A stretch of 64,000 nucleotides of DNA from Candidatus Dependentiae bacterium (lineage in GTDB: Bacteria; Babelota; Babeliae; Babelales; RVW-14), in assembly GCA_018266175.1 (NCBI GenBank), contig JAFEAY010000003.1, positions 1-64,000 of the forward strand. The letters are read 5' to 3'. Of this stretch, positions 27,263 through 34,775 are shown in pieces. Made by a program: the position numbers and the translations under genes. Within the stretch, counting starts at the first letter, position 1. Each line of letters begins with the position of its first letter. The notes below the pieces were generated by a model that made no database searches, was not told where the DNA came from, and saw only the letters and a program-made list of their open reading frames with translations.

Positions 27263-28252
27263 ATGAATATTGAAGAAAACGTTTCACTAGCTGATAAAAA
27301 TTGGTTTAAAACTGGAGGAGCGGCTCGGTTTTTTTGCCAGCCGCATGATGTACATGAATTTACACAAGCACTCGCTTTTGCACGAGAGCATAAACTTTCA
27401 ATCTTTGTTCTTGGTCATGGAGCCAACATCTTAATGAGCGATGAGGGCTTTGATGGCTTGGTCATTGCCCCCAAGCTCGAACAGGTGAGCATAGACTATT
27501 CAAACGGTTTAGTAACTGCTGGTGCTGGTGTTGGCATGCCCGATTTAATTAAGGCTTGCTTAGATAACAATCTTGTAGGACTTGAAGAATTTAGCGGAAT
27601 TCCCGGCACTGTTGGTGGCTCAATGTACATCAATATTCATTACTTTGAATTTTTGTTAAGTAATTTTTTAGCTTCTGCACGTGTTATCGAAGTACAAAGC
27701 GGTCAAATTCTTGCAGTTGACCCTGCATGGTTTAGTTTTGGTTATAACACTTCAACTCTGCAAGCGGGAAAATTTTATCTAGTTGATGCAACGTTTAAGC
27801 TCAAACCGGTGAGCCCACTAGAGGCTGCGTTTGCTCGCGGGCGAAGCGTTGAGATGATACGCCACCGTGTTGCGCGTTATCCAACAGCACGAACCTGTGG
27901 CAGCTTTTTTAGAAATTTTCATCTTGATGAAATTCCATTTTTAATCAATGACAAAAAGATTCCGTTTGTTGCGTATTATCTGGATAAGATTGGTGTAAAG
28001 GGTGCTCTGCGGTTTGGCAATGCGGTTGTTTCGCATCAACATGCAAATATGATTGTGACGCTTGAAGGTGCAACCAGTAATGATGTTATTGAACTTGTGC
28101 GTGAAATGCAGCGTCGAGTTTATGAACAGTTTGGCATTGTTCCACAGCCGGAATGCCAGCTCGTCGGGTTTGCGAAGTATCCGCTTCTTGATGTATCAAA
28201 AAATATTCCTAAACCTCATCACGCAAAATTTTTTCACGATAATCAGCCATGA
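27263..28252 (+). CDS. murB: UDP-N-acetylenolpyruvoylglucosamine reductase
   Basis: MurB reduces UDP-GlcNAc-enolpyruvate to UDP-MurNAc with FAD and NADPH, the second committed step of peptidoglycan synthesis. The start N-W-F-K-T-G-G-A-A, the FAD segment G-x-G-A-N-I-L, S-G-I-P-G-T-V-G-G-S, the catalytic Ser in C-G-S-F-F-R-N-F (around residue 214) and the C-terminal Glu in P-E-C-Q-L-V-G are all present. 329 residues, type I-like length. Its 3' end overlaps the convergent tgt gene by 44 bases. It shows the cell makes peptidoglycan. Confidence 0.94.
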   Translation: MNIEENVSLADKNWFKTGGAARFFCQPHDVHEFTQALAFAREHKLSIFVLGHGANILMSDEGFDGLVIAPKLEQVSIDYSNGLVTAGAGVGMPDLIKACLDNNLVGLEEFSGIPGTVGGSMYINIHYFEFLLSNFLASARVIEVQSGQILAVDPAWFSFGYNTSTLQAGKFYLVDATFKLKPVSPLEAAFARGRSVEMIRHRVARYPTARTCGSFFRNFHLDEIPFLINDKKIPFVAYYLDKIGVKGALRFGNAVVSHQHANMIVTLEGATSNDVIELVREMQRRVYEQFGIVPQPECQLVGFAKYPLLDVSKNIPKPHHAKFFHDNQP

Positions 28253-29339
28253 GGTTCACCATAAAGTGAATATTGTGAATGGTTGCAAGTGTAAATGCGG
28301 TCAGTTCATTTGCTTTGAATAAGTGGCATAAATAGGCAAGCGTATAGTGCTGGCAGGTATAGCAGGTACAGCCGTCTTCTATAGGACGGAATGCTGTGGC
28401 ATTCCCACCTTGTATTGCGCGTAACCGTCCATTTTTGGTAAATAGAAGGCCATGGCGTGCGGCTTTGGTTGGGTGTGCGCTGTCAAAGGTATCAATGCCT
28501 AGTGGAACAGCTGCATCTAGTGATGGAATATCACCAATGCCAAGTAAGTGATTTGGTTTATCTTCGGGGAGATGGGGCATAATGTGCGTGAGCATGGTAA
28601 TCATTTCTTCACGATTTTTTCCTACACTTCCTCCAAGCGCAAAGCCATCATAAGGCAGCGCAGTCAAAATTTTGCAGCTCTTTTTACGCAATTCTAGGTC
28701 AAGGCCTCCATGAACCACCGCGTACAGAGCCTGGTTATTTTTATTTTTAAGATGCTCATCAAGTGATCGTTTTTCCCAGCGGTGTGTTCGGTCAAATGAA
28801 CGTTTTAAGCTTTCAGGTGAAACGTGGTAAGGCGGCAATTCATCAAAGCAGACAATGATATCAGCACCAATTTTCTTTTGTTCTTGAATTGATCGCTCTG
28901 CGGTGAGTAGAATTTTTGCACCATCACGGTAGGAGCGGAATAGTACTCCCTCCTCGTTAATTTTAAGAACGCTGTTGCTGTGTTGCTTTGTTCCCTTGCT
29001 TTTGATTTCATCAGAAACTCCGCCGTAGGCAAGGCTAAAAACTTGGAATCCACCAGAGTCGGTGATAATTGGTTGTGTGCGATTCATGAAGGTATGAATT
29101 CCGCCTGCTTGTGCAATGGCATCAGCTCCCGGTTGAAGCATCAGATGATAAGTATTTGCAAACATCAGCTGGAGGCCGGCAAGCTCAGCTGTTTTGCTAT
29201 CAAGTGCTTTGAGTGCGCCATTGGTTCCAACTGCAACAAAGTTAGGAGTATCAATGACGCCATGTGGTGTGTAAATTTTTCCAACACGAGCACGAGATTT
29301 TTTTGATGTGTGAATTACTTTAAATGAGAAGTAGGACAT
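28209..29339 (-). CDS. tgt: tRNA-guanine transglycosylase, probably queuine-type
   Basis: Tgt exchanges G34 of GUN anticodon tRNAs for a 7-deazaguanine base. 376 residues. Visible: base-binding D94 in I-T-D-S-G-G-F-Q, D166-E167 in F-D-E, the G-I-D-T-F-D segment at 281-286 with the nucleophile Asp, and zinc ligands C324, C326, C329 and H355 with canonical spacing. At the two positions that set base choice in the family (Cys158 and Val233 in the Zymomonas enzyme), my alignment gives L168 and G240, the eukaryotic/chlamydial pattern for queuine rather than preQ1. It overlaps the upstream transporter gene yhhQ by 25 bases. No queuosine synthesis genes (queC-queG, queA) are in the window. Confidence 0.93.
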   Translation of the reverse strand: MSYFSFKVIHTSKKSRARVGKIYTPHGVIDTPNFVAVGTNGALKALDSKTAELAGLQLMFANTYHLMLQPGADAIAQAGGIHTFMNRTQPIITDSGGFQVFSLAYGGVSDEIKSKGTKQHSNSVLKINEEGVLFRSYRDGAKILLTAERSIQEQKKIGADIIVCFDELPPYHVSPESLKRSFDRTHRWEKRSLDEHLKNKNNQALYAVVHGGLDLELRKKSCKILTALPYDGFALGGSVGKNREEMITMLTHIMPHLPEDKPNHLLGIGDIPSLDAAVPLGIDTFDSAHPTKAARHGLLFTKNGRLRAIQGGNATAFRPIEDGCTCYTCQHYTLAYLCHLFKANELTAFTLATIHNIHFMVNLMADYREKILRDEV

Positions 29340-30016
29340 AGTTCTGATCTTTGGTCTGAAGGGGAAATATATTTTTTAGTCAGGGCAATGAAAGGAGCGG
29401 TCAAAAGAATGACCATGAGTTTGATAACAAAGCTGACCACGATAATATGACTGATTGATTCAACGACGCCGTACAGAGCAATAACGCTAAAGAGCGTCGT
29501 GTCGACCAGTTGTGATAAAATAAGAGCAATAATACTGCGAAGTGTAAAATGCTTGTTCTTAAAAAGTTTTTTAAGAAGCCCAAAAACGACTACATCAAGG
29601 TTCTGAACGAAAAAATAAACTCCTATTGAGCTGAGCGTGAGTCGTGGCATGAGTGAAAAAATTTCTACAAAGTGAGGATGCATCGTGTCAAAGGTATTAG
29701 GAGTATACCAGAGGTGAATTTGAGTCATACTCAGATAGATCAAAAGCATTGAGAAATTAATCCAAATAACCTTTTGCGTAATCTGCTTGCCGTAATATTC
29801 TTGAAGTATATTCAGGCTCATTATGACTCCAACAGCAAAGACATCGCTGCAGGTAACATCAAATCCTAAAAGAGTAATTTGCTTTGTGACCAACAAATTT
29901 GATAAAATGCCTTGCATGCAAATGAAACTAATTAAAGCCTCCTTGCCTAGTTTTAAAGTTCCAAGGCAACAGAGTGCAATAATAAAAATGTGTAAAAAGA
30001 ATAATAGTTCATTCAT
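29315..30016 (-). CDS. yhhQ: YhhQ-family queuosine precursor transporter
   Basis: An inner-membrane carrier of the VUT family (PF02592), importing preQ0/preQ1 in E. coli and queuine in Chlamydia. 233 residues with six or so hydrophobic helices; typical are the early Leu/Ile-rich helices, N-I-L-Q-E-Y-Y-G-K in the middle, and S-Q-L-V-D-T-T-L-F-S. It overlaps tgt, which sits directly downstream, so uptake and insertion of the base form one operon. With the queuine-like specificity residues of the neighbouring Tgt, import of host queuine is the likely role. Confidence 0.9.
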   Translation of the reverse strand: MNELLFFLHIFIIALCCLGTLKLGKEALISFICMQGILSNLLVTKQITLLGFDVTCSDVFAVGVIMSLNILQEYYGKQITQKVIWINFSMLLIYLSMTQIHLWYTPNTFDTMHPHFVEIFSLMPRLTLSSIGVYFFVQNLDVVVFGLLKKLFKNKHFTLRSIIALILSQLVDTTLFSVIALYGVVESISHIIVVSFVIKLMVILLTAPFIALTKKYISPSDQRSELCPTSHLK

Positions 30017-30110
30017 GGTATTGCTTTACATTGAAATTAAAAACGGTTTTTGGTTTAGTTTACACAATTTTTTAGGTTTTTTCATCTTTCAAGATTGACA
30101 AGGAGCGGTT

Positions 30111-31262
30111 ATGTGCGAAAAAAAATGGTATCGTTTAGGATCTCTCCTGATTTGTGTAGGGGTAGGCTTGGGGGCTTATATGGTAGTCACAAAGTCTTAT
30201 GAAGGGTTTTTTAGCCAGGCAAAGACTGTGCAAACACCCTATGGGCAGGTTGTGGTAACGGAGCCAGTACTTATTGAGTTGCTTGAATGCCCTACTATGG
30301 AGCGTATTAAAAAGGTGCATCAGTATGGATCTAGGTCTTTGGTTGATGGTTATGGAAAGAGTTACACGCGTTATAACCATTGTGTAGGTGTTTGGGCTCT
30401 TTTACGCCGCTATGGTGCAAGCCTTGAAGAGCAGGTTGCGGGATTGTTGCATGACGCCTCTCATACGGTATTCTCGCATGTTGGAGACTATCTCATTAAA
30501 CAAGCAGATTGTAAAAAATCATATCAAGATGATATTCATGCTGAATACCTTGAAAAGCAGGGAATCGGAAAAATTTTGGCTAAGCATGGCATGGAACTGG
30601 ATGATATTGTTCCAAATGGTGATGTTCATGTTGCGCTCGATCAAGATCTGCCTGATTTATGTGCTGATCGTATTGAATACAATATCCAAGAAGGGCTTTT
30701 GGCTGGTATTCTCTGCCAACAGGATGTTGATGATATCCTTGCCCACCTTAAGTTTGAACAGGGAAAATGGTTTTTTACAGACTCTGTTGTAGCTGCAAAA
30801 CTGGCCCGAGTTTCGTTGTATGGATCACGACATGTTTGGGGAGGCCCAAATATATTTGTTCTTGATTCATTGGCTGCCCAGGCTTTGCGACGTGCGCTTG
30901 ATATTGAGCTGGTTACCATGGATGATATTCATTATTCTACTGATGAAGTGGTGTGGGAGAAATTGTGTCAAAGTAACGACTCTCAGCTTTGTGAAGTAAT
31001 CAAAAAAATGAGAACTACTGATGATAAAAAGCTTCAGGTGACCGATAAAGGCTCCCAAGACTTTTTTGTACGATCTAAATTTAGGGGAGTCGACCCATTG
31101 GTTAAAAATAATGACGGAACTCTTAAGCGCCTGACAGAACTAGATGCTTCATTTGCTTTGGAGTCAGTACAGTTGCAAGCGCAGCTTGCACAGGGGTGGT
31201 ATATTAAATTTGATACATCCGATAGTACTGATAAGAGTCCTGTGCAATCACTGGTCGGATAG
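30111..31262 (+). CDS. Membrane-anchored SAMHD1/dGTPase-like HD phosphohydrolase
   Basis: The protein has 383 residues. ATG 30111 has AAGGAG upstream. An N-terminal hydrophobic segment (about 9-26) suggests a signal anchor. The HD domain follows: T-R-Y-N-H (H90), L-L-H-D-A-S-H-T-V-F-S-H (H114, D115) and the distal D186 in C-A-D-R-I-E-Y, the metal-binding set in SAMHD1 and YdhJ-type dNTP triphosphohydrolases, where T-R-x-x-H and H-D-x-x-H-x-x-F-S-H are diagnostic. Family members cleave dNTPs to deoxynucleosides. The anchor is unusual because relatives are cytoplasmic; the enzyme would face the periplasm unless the segment is a reverse anchor. Substrate is not proven. Confidence 0.85.
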   Translation: MCEKKWYRLGSLLICVGVGLGAYMVVTKSYEGFFSQAKTVQTPYGQVVVTEPVLIELLECPTMERIKKVHQYGSRSLVDGYGKSYTRYNHCVGVWALLRRYGASLEEQVAGLLHDASHTVFSHVGDYLIKQADCKKSYQDDIHAEYLEKQGIGKILAKHGMELDDIVPNGDVHVALDQDLPDLCADRIEYNIQEGLLAGILCQQDVDDILAHLKFEQGKWFFTDSVVAAKLARVSLYGSRHVWGGPNIFVLDSLAAQALRRALDIELVTMDDIHYSTDEVVWEKLCQSNDSQLCEVIKKMRTTDDKKLQVTDKGSQDFFVRSKFRGVDPLVKNNDGTLKRLTELDASFALESVQLQAQLAQGWYIKFDTSDSTDKSPVQSLVG

Positions 31263-31279
31263 GTCGGTATATAAAAACA

Positions 31280-31945
31280 ATGAGGAAAAAAATAATGTCG
31301 CTTTCTCGTGGCAAAAAACGCTTGATGAGCGCATCAATTAATTCAGCGGTATCCAAGTCAATTTCTCGATTGGCAGATGAAGCCCGTTGGTTGACGATGT
31401 CAAATGTGCTGACTTGTTTACGCATTGTTTTAGCACCGTTTGTTGCTCTTGCTATCTATTCTGAGCTTTGGAAGCTGGCATTTATTATCTTTCTGCTTGC
31501 AGCGGGAACAGACTTGCTTGATGGTTACCTCGCTCGGCTTTTTAACGAGCATACTCGACTTGGTAGGATACTCGATCCAATTGCGGATAAATTTTTTCTG
31601 GTAATAAGCCTTGGCTCTCTGGTATTTGTTGATTCACCGTTTATTAAGGTCCCAATTTGGTTTTTTATACTTATCCTTGTCCGTGAATCTATTTTACTGA
31701 CGGGTGGCTATCTGGTTATGTGTATTACTGGAGGCTCAGAAAGTATTAAGCCATCTATCTGGGGAAAGCTTACAACTTTTATGCTTATTTTCTTTATAGC
31801 AGTAGGTTTCTGGAATCATTTGATTATTCAAGAACAGGGATCTATTATTGATTTCCTGTTAGTAATTATATCAATGCTTTCATTGTTTTCGCTTTTCAAT
31901 TATATCAAAGTTGTTTATGGTGAACTAAAAAGAGTGAAAAAATGA
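31280..31945 (+). CDS. CDP-alcohol phosphatidyltransferase, PgsA-like paralogue
   Basis: 221 residues from ATG 31280, or 216 from ATG 31295, which has GAGG upstream. The signature D-L-L-D-G-Y-L-A-R-x8-G-R-I-L-D-P-I-A-D is intact. An N-terminal extension of about 40 residues is basic; several membrane helices follow. It resembles PgsA more than phosphatidylserine synthase, yet a better-placed pgsA is at 16167 beside pgpA. This copy may make cardiolipin or another phospholipid, or be a second PGP synthase. It directly follows the HD protein. Confidence 0.85.
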   Translation: MRKKIMSLSRGKKRLMSASINSAVSKSISRLADEARWLTMSNVLTCLRIVLAPFVALAIYSELWKLAFIIFLLAAGTDLLDGYLARLFNEHTRLGRILDPIADKFFLVISLGSLVFVDSPFIKVPIWFFILILVRESILLTGGYLVMCITGGSESIKPSIWGKLTTFMLIFFIAVGFWNHLIIQEQGSIIDFLLVIISMLSLFSLFNYIKVVYGELKRVKK

Positions 31946-32053
31946 TTGATATTCCAGCTTTTTCATGTAATTTTGTGGTAATATCTTTGATGCACACAAG
32001 GTAAGAAATAGCTTGACAGAGAAGGCTTTTTTTGTATTCAAATAGCTTAGTGC

Positions 32054-32082
32054 TTGCTTTTTAAAAAAAACCTTACTATATT
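32054..32082 (+). promoter_or_regulatory. Candidate sigma-70-type promoter
   Basis: TTGCTT, a 17-base spacer and TATATT lie about 145 bases before the first small membrane protein gene. A TTGACA at 32013 lacks a good -10 partner. Confidence 0.4.
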
Positions 32083-32225
32083 GCTTTTGCTGCTAAAGAT
32101 AGCTCAATAGTAAATATTGATTGGGGATAGTTAAGTAGTTCTTTATAAAAACATGTTTATAAAAATTTGAATGCAATTGTTGGTTGGTGTTGGTTTTTTA
32201 TTATCACTTTTAGGAGATAATTATT

Positions 32226-32603
32226 ATGTTGAAGAAATTGATTCCTGGCGTACTTGCTCTTGCAATGTTTGCAAGTGTTAACGCTAACACAGACGTAGAG
32301 ACAAAAGAAACAGAAAAAACAGTTGTAGAATTTGTTGCAGCTGCACAAGCACTTGGCTTCTCAAACGAAGAAGTTAAAGCTGCTTTCGTTACAGCTCTTG
32401 AAAACGCTGATGCTAACGGCGTTGTAACATTGTCTTTGACCAATGAACAAAAGAAAACTGCATTGATTGTTGCTGGTGTAACAGTTGCAGCAGTTGTAGT
32501 TGGTGTTGGTATTTGGAAGCGTGATGGCAAAGTTCCTTTTGCTAAATTGTGGAGAAAAGCTCCAGCTCCAGCTCCAACTGAAGAAGATGGACACGAACAC
32601 TAA
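32226..32603 (+). CDS. Small membrane protein, family member 1
   Basis: The protein has 125 residues. TTTTAGGAGATAATT precedes the ATG. A signal peptide (1-20) is followed by a helical domain reading V-E-F-V-A-A-A-Q-A-L-G-F-S-N-E-E-V-K-A-A-F, a V-T-L-S-L-T segment, one membrane helix (about 79-97), then W-K-R-D-G-K-V-P-F and a short Pro/Ala, acidic tail ending H-E-H. The exported domain and membrane helix recur in 32808 and 33489. Topology suggests the helical domain outside the inner membrane and the tail inside. The family is unknown to me. A terminator follows. Confidence 0.8.
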   Translation: MLKKLIPGVLALAMFASVNANTDVETKETEKTVVEFVAAAQALGFSNEEVKAAFVTALENADANGVVTLSLTNEQKKTALIVAGVTVAAVVVGVGIWKRDGKVPFAKLWRKAPAPAPTEEDGHEH

Positions 32604-32690
32604 GAAGAAGCGTAAGCTTAAAAATAGATAAAGCGGGTTCTGACGTATTAAGGTTTAACTTTAGTACATAAGGGCCAGCCAACAAATTGT

Positions 32691-32733
32691 AATAATAGAG
32701 GCGTGTGAGAAATCATGCGCCTCTATTATTTTT
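32691..32733 (+). terminator. Terminator with conserved loop
   Basis: A 13-bp stem AATAATAGAGGCG / CGCCTCTATTATT with loop TGTGAGAAATCATG is followed by TTTG. The loop recurs after the next paralogue. Confidence 0.85.
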
Positions 32734-32807
32734 GACGAACTTATGGCAATCTGCCGTTTATTGTTTGTCGTAGCTTGATTAATCATATTTTTTAGAGGTT
32801 CTTTCAG

Positions 32808-33245
32808 ATGAAAAGTATCATACGATTATTGCTCATTTCTTTGAGCATTGTTTGGGTGCACAGCTTGCCTGCCGATATCTCGGCCCTTTCTTTGCAGCAG
32901 GCGCATGAGATTAAAGCTTATGTTCAAACGGCAAAAAAGCTTGGTTATACCGATGCACAAATTTTGAGCGAATTCGAAAATGCAGCTCAATTACTGGATC
33001 AAAACAATGGTGTTTTAGCTCTTTCACTTAAGTATGATGAGCGTGTGGTTTGGTCTGCAATAGGTGTGCTGAGCGTGGCGACGGTCATTGCAACTATCTG
33101 GCTTGTACATTATTTTTTGCAAGGTGATCAGACTCAGTCTCCGCCAGGGCAATCTAACCAGCAAAAAAATCAGCCACCGGGACCGCAGCCTGGCATTTTG
33201 CCAGGAGAGGTTCGTGGGGTTGTTGAAGAAGATGATCGAATTTAA
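32808..33245 (+). CDS. Small membrane protein, family member 2
   Basis: The protein has 145 residues. The start M-K-S-I-I-R-L-L-L-I-S-L-S is identical to that of the next paralogue; a signal peptide is followed by Y-V-Q-T-A-K-K-L-G-Y-T-D (diverged from A-A-A-Q-A-L-G-F-S-N), the L-A-L-S-L segment, and a membrane helix (about 82-103). Its tail differs from the others: Gln/Pro/Gly-rich (S-P-P-G-Q, Q-P-P-G-P-Q-P-G) ending in acidic residues. Function unknown; likely an exported domain with a membrane anchor. Confidence 0.75.
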   Translation: MKSIIRLLLISLSIVWVHSLPADISALSLQQAHEIKAYVQTAKKLGYTDAQILSEFENAAQLLDQNNGVLALSLKYDERVVWSAIGVLSVATVIATIWLVHYFLQGDQTQSPPGQSNQQKNQPPGPQPGILPGEVRGVVEEDDRI

Positions 33246-33264
33246 GAGCCCATGAATAAGTTTT

Positions 33265-33304
33265 AATAAAGATGGCGTGTGAAAAATCATACGCCATCTT
33301 TATT
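33265..33304 (+). terminator. Terminator with conserved loop, copy 2
   Basis: A 14-bp stem AATAAAGATGGCGT / ACGCCATCTTTATT has a loop GTGAAAAATCAT, matching the loop after the first paralogue. The stem bases differ but pair. Confidence 0.75.
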
Positions 33305-33488
33305 AATGAATTTTGTTGAAAAAGTGATTATAAGTAAGAGCTTGAGAATATGCTTTTTGCGACTTAGAAATTTAATGAAAAAAGATGGTTTTATCCTTTG
33401 TTCTATTGCTTTTTTTTAATATTTAATCATACTTCCACTTGTTGTACTGAGTTACTTAATTAATATTATTCTTGCGAAGGTTTTTCAG

Positions 33489-34088
33489 ATGAAAAGTATC
33501 ATACGGTTATTGTTAATTTCTTTGAGTGTTGTTTGTGCACAAGATGTATCAGCTCATGCCACATCTCTTTCTTTGCAGGCAAATCAAGAGATTAAATCTT
33601 ATGTTGCAGCGGCACAAGCACTTGGTTTTTCAAACGAAGAAGTTAAAGCAGCTTTTGTTAAAGCTCTTGAGACAACTGATGCTCATGGCACAGTAACATT
33701 GTCTTTGACTCATGAATACAAAAAAATTGCATTGATTGCTGGTGGCGTAACAGCTGTAGCAGCTTTAGGCGGCATTGTGTATCTTGGTTATGCGAAGCGT
33801 GATGGCAAAATTCCATTTGGTAAATTTTGGAATAACTCAGAAGTTAATTCAGGAAATCCAATCGACCCAATCGATCCTGTGATTGAGCCGATTGATCCTG
33901 TTAATCAAGAAGATCAAGTAATTGAGCCAGTTAATCCAGTAATAGATCCAATTGATCCAATTAATGAAATCGACCCAGTTGATCCTGTGATTGAGCCAAT
34001 TGCTCCTGAAGTTATTCCTCTTGTAGGACGATCTGGTGCAACGCGATATGCTCTTAGAAATACGACCAGAGTAAACTATAAAGAATAA
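33489..34088 (+). CDS. Small membrane protein, family member 3, Ile-Asp-Pro tail
   Basis: The protein has 199 residues. It combines the M-K-S-I-I-R signal peptide of member 2 with the A-A-A-Q-A-L-G-F-S-N-E-E-V-K-A-A-F domain and Y-A-K-R-D-G-K-I-P-F-G-K segment of member 1, around one membrane helix (about 85-104). A tail of about 55 residues repeats I-D-P / I-E-P / V-N-P units (residues of about 119-172), which are acidic, proline-regular and probably extended. It ends in a basic stretch. Function unknown. A helical secreted protein and lpxB follow. Confidence 0.8.
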   Translation: MKSIIRLLLISLSVVCAQDVSAHATSLSLQANQEIKSYVAAAQALGFSNEEVKAAFVKALETTDAHGTVTLSLTHEYKKIALIAGGVTAVAALGGIVYLGYAKRDGKIPFGKFWNNSEVNSGNPIDPIDPVIEPIDPVNQEDQVIEPVNPVIDPIDPINEIDPVDPVIEPIAPEVIPLVGRSGATRYALRNTTRVNYKE

Positions 34089-34115
34089 GCTAAAGATAAA
34101 AGAAGAGGAGTTTGG

Positions 34116-34775
34116 ATGAATATTGTAGTAGCTTTAGGAGCCTTGGTTTTTTTACCCATCATGTGTTGCGCACAAGCATCAGAATTTTTGGTTACAAAAA
34201 AACAGGTGCCGACAGCTCCTCGATGTTCAGCATCCAAGCTTAAAGAACAACTCGGTCATGCAACTAAAGATGCTTTTCATGCAAGCAGGTCGCTTATTCG
34301 GCATATTGGCAAGATCAATATGCTTGTCGCTGATCTGCAGAGCAAAAAAGTCGAACCTTTAGTTGATCATAACAATTTGATTACAATAAATAAGCAGGGT
34401 GGTGAGTTACTCATCACCCTGTCTGCTTTGCAAAAGAAATTTTCAGCGACACTTGGCTGCTTGCTTGATAATCAGGCACCATTTAAGCGTGCTGGAAAAA
34501 ACGATCTAAGCACAGCTCATGCTATTATGTACGACCTGGTTGCATCGCTTGAAAAAAATCGCCAGCAGCTTAAGTCTTGTCAAAATCTCATTACACAATC
34601 TATGGATAAAAAATCTACCCCTGATTCGATACAGCAAGAGATTGGACAACTTCAGAAAAAATCGTTGCATCAGGCAGTAGCACAGTTGAGCGCTACTATG
34701 CTTGACGTTTGTCAGCAGTCAAAGCAACTTCACATGCGTGTAAACGCAGACAATTGCCTTAAGCAAGCATCATGA
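34116..34775 (+). CDS. Secreted helical protein upstream of lpxB
   Basis: The protein has 219 residues. AGAGGAG precedes ATG 34116. A signal peptide (1-22, ending C-A-Q-A-S) is followed by Leu/Lys/Gln-rich helices with six or so Cys in the mature part and no recognised domain. Its stop overlaps the lpxB start by four bases, so the two are translated together, which may place it in envelope biogenesis; that is inference from position only. Confidence 0.7.
   Translation: MNIVVALGALVFLPIMCCAQASEFLVTKKQVPTAPRCSASKLKEQLGHATKDAFHASRSLIRHIGKINMLVADLQSKKVEPLVDHNNLITINKQGGELLITLSALQKKFSATLGCLLDNQAPFKRAGKNDLSTAHAIMYDLVASLEKNRQQLKSCQNLITQSMDKKSTPDSIQQEIGQLQKKSLHQAVAQLSATMLDVCQQSKQLHMRVNADNCLKQAS

Noticed and set aside
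28209-28252. A frameshift or error at the murB/tgt junction
   Set aside because: Both proteins are complete at their C-termini; a 44-base convergent overlap explains it.
32013-32040. Promoter with perfect TTGACA before the small membrane protein genes
   Set aside because: The hexamer at the right distance (TATTCA) matches only three of six -10 positions; the pair at 32054-32082 is better.
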